Origin: Christensenella sp964592155
Lineage (GTDB): Bacteria; Bacillota; Clostridia; Christensenellales; Christensenellaceae
NCBI GenBank assembly: GCA_964592155.1
Contig: CAZQDA010000031.1
Coordinates: 1-27,667, forward strand
Reading direction: 5' to 3'
Length of the DNA: 27,667 bases
Under the pieces are notes generated by a model. It searched no databases. It had not been told where the DNA came from and saw only the letters and a list, made by a program, of their open reading frames with translations. Made by a program: the position numbers and the translations under genes. Of this stretch, positions 1 to 7,585 are shown in pieces; the stretch's first letter is position 1, and each line of letters starts with the position of its first letter.

Positions 1-185
1 TCCTTCATGCCAAGCCCTATTATTATAGCACGGCTGCCCGCGCAGGAAAACGGCAATCTTGGTAAATTACAAAATATAGCATCAGATCACGCGGAATGCC
101 GTTGGCAAGAGCAAGGTCGGTATTCATCCGGATTATGAAGCTTGGATATCGTTTGGAATAACAATTTTTTATTATGTTGTTGCCC
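1..185. other. Left-edge stretch without a supportable gene
   Basis: I find no convincing reading frame here. One plus-strand frame is open from the window edge to a stop at 63-65 and could be the last codons of a gene starting outside the window, but it matches no family I recognise. Short open pieces in other frames follow and may be decayed coding sequence. The MarR promoter begins at 186. Confidence 0.3.
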
Positions 186-214
186 TTGACACCTTTCTTT
201 ATTTAACCTATAAT
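186..214 (+). promoter_or_regulatory. Sigma-A promoter of the marR-SDR operon
   Basis: TTGACA at 186-191 and TATAAT at 209-214 are separated by exactly 17 bases, a full match to the housekeeping consensus. Transcription should start near 220-222, just before the MarR coding region. A promoter this strong in front of a repressor gene suggests that most of the control comes from repression. Confidence 0.85.
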
Positions 215-218
215 AATT

Positions 219-235
219 AATACGTAATTCGTAAT
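219..235. promoter_or_regulatory. Candidate MarR operator overlapping the transcription start
   Basis: AATACGTAATTCGTAAT is an imperfect 17-base palindrome centred on 227, matching at 6 of 8 half-site positions. It lies immediately downstream of the -10 box, where a bound repressor would block initiation. MarR dimers commonly bind palindromes of this size near their own promoter. That this site is the MarR target is inferred from position and symmetry. Confidence 0.45.
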
Positions 236-255
236 GTATGAGATTGGAATTAATT

Positions 256-690
256 ATGGATGATATTGGATTCAAGGTTTCAAAGATGTGGCATGAAATT
301 ATGATGAACAGCTCTACCAAGGAAGATGTTGGTAACTATTCAGAATTGATGGAATGCTCTCCTGTGGAAATTCAGGTAATTCTTATTACTGGCTCAACGC
401 CCGGACTTCTGTTGAGGGATTATGCGTCAATTCTCCACATTCCCAAAAGCACGTTGACAAGTATAATAAACCGACTGGAAAAGAAACGATTCCTCAGAAG
501 AGTAATCAGTCAAAATGATCGTCGTTCCTATGGCCTTGAATTAGATGAAAATGGTTCGGCTTTTCTCAACAAATATGTCGCCTATCAACATGATATAGGC
601 GCTAGGATCATTAGCGGTTTAGATGAATCGGAACAGCAGCAGCTTGTTGCTTTGTTAGACAAAATTTCATCTTATATGTTAGAGAGGTAA
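256..690 (+). CDS. MarR family transcriptional regulator
   Basis: This is a 144-residue protein, typical for MarR. The middle holds a winged helix-turn-helix with the recognisable stretch LHIPKSTLTSIINRLEKK, followed by the wing with NDRRSYGLELDENG, where MarR proteins carry the D-x-R-(R/S) wing motif. I chose the ATG at 256, which has GGAA about 6-9 bases upstream. The in-frame ATG at 238 would leave a leader of under 20 bases with no ribosome binding site. The stop is 4 bases before the SDR gene, so the two are co-transcribed. The likely role is autorepression and control of the SDR gene in response to a small ligand, which I cannot identify. The two genes look more AT-rich than the rest of the window, so they may have been acquired. 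Confidence 0.88.
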   Translation: MDDIGFKVSKMWHEIMMNSSTKEDVGNYSELMECSPVEIQVILITGSTPGLLLRDYASILHIPKSTLTSIINRLEKKRFLRRVISQNDRRSYGLELDENGSAFLNKYVAYQHDIGARIISGLDESEQQQLVALLDKISSYMLER

Positions 691-694
691 AGGT

Positions 695-1855
695 ATGAAT
701 CACTTGGAAGGAAAGACGGTGTTGCTCACAGGTGGAGCAGGCGGCATAGGCTTTGAGTCGGCGAAAGCATTTGCACAGATGGGCGCTAAAACGATAATTG
801 CGGATATTGACGGCGCAAAAGGAACAAAAGCAGCGGAATCCATCAACTGCGATTACCCCAACACTACATTTTTTCACCCTGTGGATTTATCCAATGAAAC
901 ACAAGTGATCCTGCTATGCGAAGATATTATTTCCAAATACGGATGTCCGCACATCGTATTCAACAACGCAACGATTGCCCCTCTGGGAAAGGTAGAACAG
1001 ATAGATATTGTGATTTGGGACAAAAGCTATGCTGTCAACCTTAAAGCCCCGATTATTTTTGTGAATTACTTTTTACCACATATGAAAAAAATAAATGACG
1101 GCTGCTTCGCATTTGTATCATCTTCTGGCGCCGCCCCGTTTATGGGGGCTTATGAAACATTCAAAACTTCGCAAGTAGAGCTTGCAAATACGCTGGCTAT
1201 GGAATTAGATGGAACAAATATACATGCCTATACGATCGGACCCGGGTTAGTAAAAACCAAAACGGCTCAAAAAAGTATAGAAGTAATTTCCTCACAAATG
1301 GGTATTGACATTGATGCGTTTTATGCCATGAATGAAAGCCATATTTTAGATGTTAAAGATGCAGGACTTGGATTTGCTCTCTCTGTTTTAAATGCGGAGA
1401 AATATCATGGTCAGGAAATATCATCCATACAAGTGCTAAATGATTTTAACTACTACAATCCGGTTAGCAAAAGCGAAAATACGACAATTGGTTTCGAACG
1501 TGAATTGATTATTAAAAGTATAGAAGTTTTTGAGCAGCAATATAGCGGCTGGAAAAAAATGAATGTTTTTGAACGGCAATGGGTATTTCGGGATTTCAAA
1601 AAATATATGGGGATTTCCGCAGACAAGGCTCAGAATAATTTTGCGAAAATAAAGCGTGATCTAAAGGAAGCTCAGAGTTTTGAAATAGCACATAAGCAGC
1701 TATTTGAAAATTTAAAAATTTACTGGAAACATCAACTGCAGTTACTGCAAGGATATGAGAAAGACCAAACCAAATTAGAAAATCACAGTTCAATGATGGC
1801 ACAATGGATTGCCGACCTTAACACCATTACCGGTTATTTTTCAGAAACAAAATAA
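695..1855 (+). CDS. SDR oxidoreductase with an uncharacterised C-terminal extension
   Basis: The protein has 386 residues. Residues 1-250 form a classical short-chain dehydrogenase: the NAD(P)-binding glycine motif TGGAGGIG at 12-19, NNAT at 90-93 in place of the usual NNAG, the catalytic serine region SSS at 142-144, and the YxxxK pair Y153/K157. A classical SDR ends near 250; here about 130 further charged, probably helical residues follow (from about 255), rich in K, E, Q and aromatic residues. I do not recognise that part. The gene has a good ribosome binding site (GAGAGG, 7 bases before ATG) and is coupled to the MarR gene. The substrate is unknown, and regulation by the adjacent MarR protein is likely. 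The dehydrogenase call is firm; the role of the extension is open. Confidence 0.85.
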   Translation: MNHLEGKTVLLTGGAGGIGFESAKAFAQMGAKTIIADIDGAKGTKAAESINCDYPNTTFFHPVDLSNETQVILLCEDIISKYGCPHIVFNNATIAPLGKVEQIDIVIWDKSYAVNLKAPIIFVNYFLPHMKKINDGCFAFVSSSGAAPFMGAYETFKTSQVELANTLAMELDGTNIHAYTIGPGLVKTKTAQKSIEVISSQMGIDIDAFYAMNESHILDVKDAGLGFALSVLNAEKYHGQEISSIQVLNDFNYYNPVSKSENTTIGFERELIIKSIEVFEQQYSGWKKMNVFERQWVFRDFKKYMGISADKAQNNFAKIKRDLKEAQSFEIAHKQLFENLKIYWKHQLQLLQGYEKDQTKLENHSSMMAQWIADLNTITGYFSETK

Positions 1856-1896
1856 AAAACACCGGATGCTTCGCTATGGCGCATCCGGCGTTTTTT
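1853..1896. terminator. Bidirectional terminator between the SDR gene and arcC
   Basis: CCGGATGC (1862-1869) pairs with GCATCCGG (1881-1888), with further outer pairs across one mismatch. The hairpin has T6 at 1891-1896 on the plus side and an A-rich run at 1853-1859 on the other, so it can end both the SDR transcript and the converging arcC transcript. Confidence 0.85.
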
Positions 1897-1917
1897 CAAT
1901 TATCGTTTGATTCCTGC

Positions 1918-2853
1918 CTATTGTTCCACAATCAGCGTTCCGCTTTTTCCCTCAAGCGCCAGCGCCGCTTTTTCAAGGGAGGCAATGACCGCCTTTCTGC
2001 CCTTCTCGCTCTTTGCAAATTCACACGCCGCCTGCACCTTGGGAAGCATACTGCCCGGCGCAAACTGCTGCTGTGCGATGTATTCATTCGCTTCAGAAAC
2101 AGACATCTCCGCGATTTCACGCTGATCCGGCTTTCCAAAGTTAATACATACACGGTCAACAGCCGTTAAGATAAACAGGTATTCCGCATGCACAAGCTCT
2201 GCGAGCTTTTCCGCCGCAAAATCCTTGTCAACAACTGCCGCAACGCCATGATAGCCGCTGTCCGTCTTGATCACCGGAATCCCGCCGCCCCCGCACGCAA
2301 TAATCACTTCTCTGTCGCTGATCAGCGTATTGAGCGTGATATGCTCATAAATGCTGACCGGCTTTGGTGAAGCAACCACCCTGCGCCAGCCGCGTCCGGA
2401 ATCTTCGATATACTTGCACCCGGTCTGTTCCATCAGTTTTTTTGCGGTTTCTTCGTCGTAAAATCCGCCGATCGGTTTGGTCGGATTTTGAAACGCCGGA
2501 TCATCTTTGTCCACAATGACCTGCGTAAGCATGGTGATCACAGGCGTGTCGTCGTCGCCCGCGGCCACCAGCTCCGCGTCAATCGCCTGCTGCAAGTGAT
2601 AGCCGATATATCCCTGACTCATCGCCGTGCATTCCGCCAGCGGCATCATGGGCGTATATCCGCCTTCAAATCCTTTTTCAAAGGCAAGGTTAATCATCCC
2701 CACCTGCGGCCCGTTTCCGTGGCACACAATAATATCGTGTCCCGCTAAAATCATGGGCGCAATCGCCTTCGCCGCATATTTCACTTTTTCGAGCTGCTCT
2801 TCGGGCGTGTTTCCCAGTGCGTTCCCTCCAAGCGCAATGACCATTCTACTCAT
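1918..2853 (-). CDS. arcC: Carbamate kinase of the agmatine deiminase pathway
   Basis: The 311-residue protein is a full-length carbamate kinase (also called AguC in this context). It transfers phosphate from carbamoyl phosphate to ADP, yielding ATP, CO2 and ammonia, the energy-conserving step of agmatine catabolism. Family features visible are the N-terminal ALGGNALGN, HGNGPQVG near residue 46, the middle IACGGGGIPV, and the ITAVDR-type segment (here LTAVDRVCINFG). It is the last gene of aguB-aguD-aguA-arcC, matching the enterococcal order. The ATG at 2853 is preceded by AAAGGCGGG, but this ribosome binding site lies inside a potential hairpin (2857-2897). The gene ends 22 bases before the shared terminator. 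Confidence 0.96.
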   Translation of the reverse strand: MSRMVIALGGNALGNTPEEQLEKVKYAAKAIAPMILAGHDIIVCHGNGPQVGMINLAFEKGFEGGYTPMMPLAECTAMSQGYIGYHLQQAIDAELVAAGDDDTPVITMLTQVIVDKDDPAFQNPTKPIGGFYDEETAKKLMEQTGCKYIEDSGRGWRRVVASPKPVSIYEHITLNTLISDREVIIACGGGGIPVIKTDSGYHGVAAVVDKDFAAEKLAELVHAEYLFILTAVDRVCINFGKPDQREIAEMSVSEANEYIAQQQFAPGSMLPKVQAACEFAKSEKGRKAVIASLEKAALALEGKSGTLIVEQ

Positions 2854-2856
2854 AAT

Positions 2857-2897
2857 TTTTCCCGCCTTTATAGAATTTGGGGCGGGAAAACCCGCCC
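2857..2897 (-). promoter_or_regulatory. Potential RNA switch masking the arcC ribosome binding site
   Basis: On the minus-strand RNA, UUUUCCCGCC (complement of 2881-2890) is perfectly complementary to GGCGGGAAAA (complement of 2857-2866), which contains the arcC Shine-Dalgarno sequence and ends 3 bases before AUG. The 10-pair stem has a 14-base loop. The CCCGCCC half can instead pair with an upstream GGGCGGG (complement of 2891-2897) in a 7-pair hairpin with a UUUU loop. The two structures exclude each other, so ribosome access could be switched. The complementarity is visible in the sequence; the switching is inference. Confidence 0.45.
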
Positions 2898-3055
2898 GCT
2901 GTGCCGTTGATTATTTGAAAACCAGTGTATTTCACAAACGTATCCGGCGTGGATAAGATTTGGATTTTATCGGAGCTGCGGCGGGCGAAAGCGTACACAG
3001 AAGTACGTTAAGGCCGCCACAGAAACCGAAAAATAATCGCCGCGCCGGACGCTTT

Positions 3056-4153
3056 TTACTTGCCGGAAGGCTGCTGCTGCGTAATGCAGTGTACATTTCC
3101 GCCGCCCAGAAGGATTTCCCGTGCGGGAATCTGCACGATCTCCCTGTCTGGGAAACATTCCTTTAAGGTCTGCACCGCTTTTGCGTCGTTCGGATCACCA
3201 AACCCCGGAACAACGATGCCGCCGTTCGCAATGTAGAAATTGACATAAGACGCCGCAAGCCTGTCGCCTTCCAGCCTAGGAAGCGTGCCGTCAACCGCGT
3301 CCACGCCATCTTCCTCTGCCTTTGTGATCGTGATAGGCGATGGAACATACATCTTCACGATTTCAAACTTCCTGCCCTTTGCGTCTGTCTCCGCCTCGAG
3401 GATGTCCATGTTTTCCTTGGAGATCGCATACTGCGGGTCGTTTTCATCATCCGTCCACGCAAGCAGTACCTTTCCGGGCTTCACAAAGCAGCAGATGTTA
3501 TCCACATGCCCGTTTGTTTCATCCAGATAGATTCCGTTTTTAAGCCAGATCACCTTGTCCGCTCCAAGGTAATCGCACAGCATCTGCGTGATTTCCTCCT
3601 TGGAAAGATGCGGGTTTCTGCCCTCGGAAAGCAGGCATTCCTCTGTGACCATCACCGTGCCGTCGCCATCCGAATGAATACTGCCGCCCTCCAGTACAAA
3701 GTCATCGAGGCGGTATCTCCCTTTATACTCAATGTCACACATTTTGCGCGCCACTTCGTCGTCTAAGTTCCACGGGAAGTAAAGTCCGTCCACAAGGCCG
3801 CCCCACGCGTTAAACGTCCAGTCCACACCGCGTACTTCGCCCTCGCCGTTTACCACAAATGTGGCCCCGCAATCCCTGATCCATGCGTCGTTATTGGACA
3901 TCTCCACCACGCGGATATCCTCCGGCAGCATGCCGCGTGCGTTTTCATACTGGTCTTCGTTCACGCCCACTGTCACAGGCTCAAATTTGTTAATCGCCTT
4001 CGCAACCTCAACAAACACCTTTTGCGCAGGTTTTCCGCCCATGCGCCAGTTGTCCGGCCTCTGCGGCCACAAAATCCAGCATCCGTCGTGATGCTCAAAT
4101 TCTCCGGGCATCCGAAACCCGTCCGCTTTTGGTTTTGAAGTATAATTTTTCAT
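3056..4153 (-). CDS. aguA: Agmatine deiminase
   Basis: This 365-residue enzyme hydrolyses agmatine to N-carbamoylputrescine and ammonia. It belongs to the guanidino-group-modifying superfamily with peptidylarginine deiminase-like agmatine deiminases. Visible features are the N-terminal MPGEFEHHDGCWILWPQRPD, NNDAWIRDCGATFV, LEGGSIHSDGDG and ETNGHVDN, and the C-terminal GGGNVHCITQQ carrying the nucleophilic cysteine at about residue 356. Length and motif order are those of the family. I take the ATG at 4153, with AAAGG about 10 bases upstream; a GTG 9 bases earlier would overlap the ribosome binding site. It lies between the antiporter gene (57-base gap) and arcC (202-base gap). The long gap before arcC may allow separate control of arcC. 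Confidence 0.97.
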   Translation of the reverse strand: MKNYTSKPKADGFRMPGEFEHHDGCWILWPQRPDNWRMGGKPAQKVFVEVAKAINKFEPVTVGVNEDQYENARGMLPEDIRVVEMSNNDAWIRDCGATFVVNGEGEVRGVDWTFNAWGGLVDGLYFPWNLDDEVARKMCDIEYKGRYRLDDFVLEGGSIHSDGDGTVMVTEECLLSEGRNPHLSKEEITQMLCDYLGADKVIWLKNGIYLDETNGHVDNICCFVKPGKVLLAWTDDENDPQYAISKENMDILEAETDAKGRKFEIVKMYVPSPITITKAEEDGVDAVDGTLPRLEGDRLAASYVNFYIANGGIVVPGFGDPNDAKAVQTLKECFPDREIVQIPAREILLGGGNVHCITQQQPSGK

Positions 4154-4210
4154 TTTAAACACACCTTTCTTTCAGTCTAATATCCTCTTTTGCGGCCCAC
4201 GCCGCATGCT

Positions 4211-5602
4211 TCACTCTTTGGTAACGGCTTCTTCCGGCGGCGCTTTTTTGGTCACCACCGCAGCGATGATCTCGCCCAGCACCACAGAAATTCCCACGCC
4301 GATAATCAGTGTCCAGTCGGGCACAAGCGTATTGAGCTCCGCGTCATAATAAAACAGGCAGAATACGATTGCCAGAATCAGCAGAATAAACGGCACCCAT
4401 GTCATAATGCCGATCAGTCCCTTTTTGCCCGGGACCTTATACGGACGCTCCCTGTCCTTATCAATCTTCCGAAGCTTCTGGAAAGCGGGGAACATGAATA
4501 GATAAGATGCCAGCAGCGTTACGATATTAAGCGCGAACAGCGTCCAGAAGGAATCAACCGCATCCGGATTCACCTGCCCCAAAATCGCCGCAATCACCAC
4601 AATCACGGTGGCAACCACGCCATTAATAATGTTTGCGCTGGACGGAACCTCGTCCTTATTTTCCTTCTCAAATACTTTGGGCATCGCATGGTCACGCGCC
4701 GCATACATTGCCACATAGTTGACGCCGAACGACCAGGAACACAGATTGGCTATGAGAGAAAACATAAACAGGAATCCAATGATCGAAAGGATGATCCCCG
4801 GCGCTCCTGCCAGCAAGATGCCTGCCGCGTCCATCAGCCCGCTATCCACGGAAAGCTCGTTGTAAGGAATCGCCGCGGATACGCCAAACGCGCCAAACAG
4901 GTAAAAGATTGCAATGAAAATACCGCCCACAACAATCGCCTTTGGTATCTCCTTTTTCGGATTCTGCATGTCGCCCGCAAACGTGGTGACAACCTCGAAC
5001 CCCATAAAGTTAAACAGGATAATCGAGATAAACGAAATGCCCATCAAAGGGGAAATATCCATCAACGATCCGGTGTTTGCAAAACCGTTGACAACCGCTC
5101 CATAGATTCCAAGTCCGCCCATCGCCACAATCAGGATCACTTTGACGATTGTGCCCAGGTTTATCATCCATTTGCTCTGGCTGACGCGATAATTACTAAT
5201 CAAAATAACGACCCAGATAAATACGAGTTGTATGATAAGCGTCAGAATCCAGTTGATCTCAGCACCCGTCGCCGCAATCAGAATATCTGTAAACAGAACT
5301 GCGAGGGAAGCCATCCACAACGGAAAATTCACCCAATAATACCACGCGACGCGCGAGCCGTTTTTCCGTCCGAACGCACGTTTCACCCAGTCATAAAGCC
5401 CTCCCTCGTCGTCATACGTGGTGCCGAGCTCCGCGCTGATCATGCCATACGGCAGGAAAAACGCAACCAGCATAATTGCCCACCATATGTATTGCCATGG
5501 CCCGATTGCCGCCGCCGGCGCAACCGCTTCCACAACGAGTACAATACATACTGCAGCAAGAACCGCATCAAATAGTTTAAACTTTTTCTTTGTTGCCATC
5601 AT
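4211..5602 (-). CDS. aguD: Agmatine/putrescine antiporter, APC family
   Basis: The 463-residue polytopic protein has about 12 hydrophobic segments, typical of the amino acid-polyamine-organocation family. Its N-terminal KLFDAVLAAVCIVLVVEAVAP and the PYGMISAELGTTY segment fit glutamate/GABA- and polyamine-type exchangers. In this operon it should import agmatine in exchange for putrescine, which makes the pathway a self-contained energy cycle; the substrate call rests on context. The start is the first ATG of ATGATG (5602), which follows AGGAGG by 11 bases; an upstream in-frame start would place AGGAGG inside the gene. Two hairpins lie between aguB and this gene. A KKAPPEE-type charged tail ends the protein. 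Confidence 0.9.
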   Translation of the reverse strand: MMATKKKFKLFDAVLAAVCIVLVVEAVAPAAAIGPWQYIWWAIMLVAFFLPYGMISAELGTTYDDEGGLYDWVKRAFGRKNGSRVAWYYWVNFPLWMASLAVLFTDILIAATGAEINWILTLIIQLVFIWVVILISNYRVSQSKWMINLGTIVKVILIVAMGGLGIYGAVVNGFANTGSLMDISPLMGISFISIILFNFMGFEVVTTFAGDMQNPKKEIPKAIVVGGIFIAIFYLFGAFGVSAAIPYNELSVDSGLMDAAGILLAGAPGIILSIIGFLFMFSLIANLCSWSFGVNYVAMYAARDHAMPKVFEKENKDEVPSSANIINGVVATVIVVIAAILGQVNPDAVDSFWTLFALNIVTLLASYLFMFPAFQKLRKIDKDRERPYKVPGKKGLIGIMTWVPFILLILAIVFCLFYYDAELNTLVPDWTLIIGVGISVVLGEIIAAVVTKKAPPEEAVTKE

Positions 5603-5644
5603 CGTACCAATTACCTCCTCTTTCTCTATTTTGTGATTTGCATC

Positions 5645-5704
5645 CACAAAAAGGCGTTTTTGTGCGCCTCCATTTTTTTGATCAGGAGGGCGAACCCGCC
5701 CTCC
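5645..5704 (-). repeat. Two hairpins in the aguB-aguD spacer
   Basis: GGAGGGCG (5685-5692) pairs with CGCCCTCC (5697-5704) around an AACC loop, just after the aguB stop codon. CACAAAAA (5645-5652) pairs with TTTTTGTG (5657-5664) around GGCG. In the minus-strand RNA the first hairpin is followed by A residues rather than U, so it is not a classical terminator; it may protect or process the upstream message. Similar GC hairpins occur at 2880-2897 and 25407-25430. Confidence 0.5.
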
Positions 5705-5715
5705 CGGAAATCGGA

Positions 5716-6738
5716 TCAGGTTAATTTGATTTCTTTCATGTAGGCTTCAAGACCAGCCTTGGAAGCGTCGCGCGCCACCATGTCAACGGGCTTTTCCGGA
5801 TACATGAAATAAACCAGCAACGCACGCATTGCGGTCAGGCGGTTCTCCGCCTCATCGATCACAATGGAAGCCTTGGAATCAATCACTTCGTTCGTTACTT
5901 CCTCGCCGCGCGTCGCGGGCAGGCAGTGCATAAATTTTACGTCGGGCGAAGCCTTGGAGAGCATTTCATCATCCACCTGATATTTCGGATAGAAAACGCG
6001 CATTCTTTCCTCTTCGGAAAGCTCCGCCTCATAAAGACCATACCAAACGTCGGTATAAATGAAGTCCGCGCCCTTCATTGCTTCGTCCTCATCCTCTGTG
6101 ATCAGGAACGAGCCGCCCGAAACCTTGCAGTTTTCCGCAGCGATTTTCTGGAAGTTTTCTTTGAGCTGAAATCCCTTGGGTCCAAATTGCACAAAGTTCA
6201 TTCCAAGCTTTGTGGTGAGCATCATCAGGGATGCGCAAACCTGCGTTGCGTCTCCTACAAATACCACCTTGCAGTCCTCCATTTTCTTGCCTGCCGGAAG
6301 ATGCTCTTTCATGGTGATCGCATCGCCCATTTCCTGCGTAGGATGGTTGTAGTCGCTCATCCCGTTGATCACGGGTATGGATGCGCCCTGCGCCATTTCC
6401 ACGACGGTTTTATGGCGTTCCACACGCGCCATCAGGATGTCCACAAGTCTTGAGAGCACCCTTACCGTGTCGCTCACAGACTCGTGCTTGCCCATCTGAA
6501 TCTGCCCCGGCGCAAGATACTGCGCGTGTCCGCCCATCTGTGCCATTGCCGTCTCAAACGACACTCTTGTGCGCGTGGAAGACTGCTCAAAGATCATCCC
6601 CAGCACCTTATTTTTCATCAGCTGTGGATAATACCCTAATTTGATGCACTTTTTGATTGCAATTCCCAAATCGATAATTTCAACGAGTTCCTTTTTTGTA
6701 AAATCAGTGGTGTCAATAAAATCTTTAATACGAGCCAT
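5716..6738 (-). CDS. aguB: Putrescine carbamoyltransferase
   Basis: The 340-residue transcarbamylase (also named PtcA or AgcB) converts N-carbamoylputrescine and phosphate into putrescine and carbamoyl phosphate. The carbamoyl-phosphate loop SSTRTR is at 53-58, HPTQ at 132-135 and HCLPATRGEE from 271. Segments such as GYYPQLMKNKVLGMIF, SDYNHPTQEMGD and YTDVWYGLYEAELSEEERM read like the Enterococcus faecalis putrescine enzyme rather than an ornithine carbamoyltransferase. The family also has a characteristic C-terminal helix beyond the transcarbamylase core, consistent with the tail here. The ATG follows AAGGAGG by 8 bases. It is the first gene of the operon. I see no adjacent AguR-type regulator gene, unlike in Enterococcus. 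Confidence 0.95.
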   Translation of the reverse strand: MARIKDFIDTTDFTKKELVEIIDLGIAIKKCIKLGYYPQLMKNKVLGMIFEQSSTRTRVSFETAMAQMGGHAQYLAPGQIQMGKHESVSDTVRVLSRLVDILMARVERHKTVVEMAQGASIPVINGMSDYNHPTQEMGDAITMKEHLPAGKKMEDCKVVFVGDATQVCASLMMLTTKLGMNFVQFGPKGFQLKENFQKIAAENCKVSGGSFLITEDEDEAMKGADFIYTDVWYGLYEAELSEEERMRVFYPKYQVDDEMLSKASPDVKFMHCLPATRGEEVTNEVIDSKASIVIDEAENRLTAMRALLVYFMYPEKPVDMVARDASKAGLEAYMKEIKLT

Positions 6739-6765
6739 ATTGGCATCCTCCTTAGAAATGAATTA

Positions 6766-6788
6766 ATTATAAACCGAACTTCATTCGG
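6766..6788 (-). promoter_or_regulatory. Candidate aguB promoter with an inverted repeat upstream of the -10
   Basis: On the minus strand TATAAT (complement of 6766-6771) lies 27 bases before the aguB ATG. Just upstream is CCGAATGAAGTTCGG (complement of 6774-6788), a perfect 5-base inverted repeat with a 5-base centre occupying the spacer between -10 and -35. The -35 is poor (TTTTTG-like), which would fit a promoter that needs an activator. Operator function is inferred. Confidence 0.5.
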
Positions 6789-6849
6789 CAAAAAACGATA
6801 TTTTGTTTCACAACCACATGGAAATGTTTCTTTGATAATTCAATATTAA

Positions 6850-6863
6850 TGAAAATGCTATCA
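6850..6863. promoter_or_regulatory. Possible cre (CcpA) site upstream of the agu operon
   Basis: On the minus strand TGATAGCATTTTCA fits the catabolite-responsive element consensus TGWNANCGNTNWCA except for A in place of the central G. It lies about 80 bases upstream of the proposed -10. Agmatine deiminase operons in lactic acid bacteria are subject to carbon catabolite repression, so a cre is plausible, but a one-mismatch short motif can occur by chance. Confidence 0.3.
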
Positions 6864-6958
6864 TAAGTCCATATATCAAAGCCTTTTTGTAATAAACATA
6901 CCGTTCTTGGCATATTGTTTCAATCATGTGAACAAAATTCCAAAAACGCCTGTCCCCT

Positions 6959-7429
6959 TTATTCCTCCGCGCTGTCGCGCCTGCGGATCCTGTCTTCCCT
7001 CCTGCAAAGAGCGCGCTGATATTCCCGCTTTTCCACTTCTGTCTCAGGGATAAATTCCGGCACTTCATGCGGCTTGCCATCATAGCCCAGCGCAACAAAT
7101 ACCAGATATGCCGTGTTGGTGCGCAGCGTCTCCTCCGAGCGGGTTTTTTCGCGGTACACATCCACACGCACCTCCAGCGATGTGCGCCCCGCCCACGTCA
7201 CAACCGCGCGCAGCGTCACAATGCCGCCCAGCGGCACCGGATGCTTAAAATCCATGCTGTCAAGAGCAGCAGTGGTTACCATGCAACGCGTATAGCGCGT
7301 CGCGGCGACAGCTCCTACAATATCCACCCACTGCATCAACGTTCCGCCGTGCAGGTTTCCAAGCTGGTTGGTGTCCTCCGACATCACAATGTGCGTCGTC
7401 TCCGCACATCCTCTTCTCTTTTCTTTCAT
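6959..7429 (-). CDS. Acyl-CoA thioesterase, hotdog fold (YciA/BACH-like)
   Basis: The 156-residue protein matches single-domain acyl-CoA thioesterases. The conserved segment DTNQLGNLHGGTLMQWVDIV holds the helix-capping HGG and the catalytic-type aspartate (WVD), followed by FKHPVPLGG and a strand rich in TSLEVRVDV. It would hydrolyse acyl-CoA thioesters to free acid and CoA in the cytoplasm; chain-length preference cannot be read. The ATG at 7429 is preceded by GGGGG at 7 bases; longer in-frame starts have no ribosome binding site. The C-terminus is highly charged (KREYQRALCRREDRIRRR). It lies between the phosphorelay genes and the agu operon with intergenic DNA on both sides, so it is probably a single-gene unit. 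Confidence 0.85.
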   Translation of the reverse strand: MKEKRRGCAETTHIVMSEDTNQLGNLHGGTLMQWVDIVGAVAATRYTRCMVTTAALDSMDFKHPVPLGGIVTLRAVVTWAGRTSLEVRVDVYREKTRSEETLRTNTAYLVFVALGYDGKPHEVPEFIPETEVEKREYQRALCRREDRIRRRDSAEE

Positions 7430-7533
7430 ATAAATACCCCCATATCGTATTAACAGTCTATTAATACCCACACTGTTTTGCGTTTATTCAATCAGTTTTT
7501 TATTTTCTTTTGCGACCGCAACATCAGGAATAC

Positions 7534-7561
7534 AAAAAAGAGCACGCCGCAGGCTGTGCTC
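7534..7561 (-). terminator. Terminator of the phosphorelay operon
   Basis: On the minus strand GAGCAC pairs with GTGCTC (complements of 7556-7561 and 7540-7545), with an inner GCC/GGC, followed by T6 (complement of 7534-7539). It lies 25 bases after the response regulator stop codon. Confidence 0.85.
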
Positions 7562-7585
7562 CATTTCTGTCCGCTCGTCTGTTTC

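Noticed and set aside
87..320. 77-codon minus-strand open frame at the left end
   Set aside because: It overlaps the MarR promoter and start and shows no family resemblance.
2967..3158. Possible small minus-strand gene between aguA and arcC
   Set aside because: It overlaps the end of aguA in another frame, with no ribosome binding site or recognisable motif.
4688..5575. 295-codon plus-strand open frame
   Set aside because: It is antisense to the antiporter gene, with a composition of His, Arg and Asn typical of a mirrored membrane protein.
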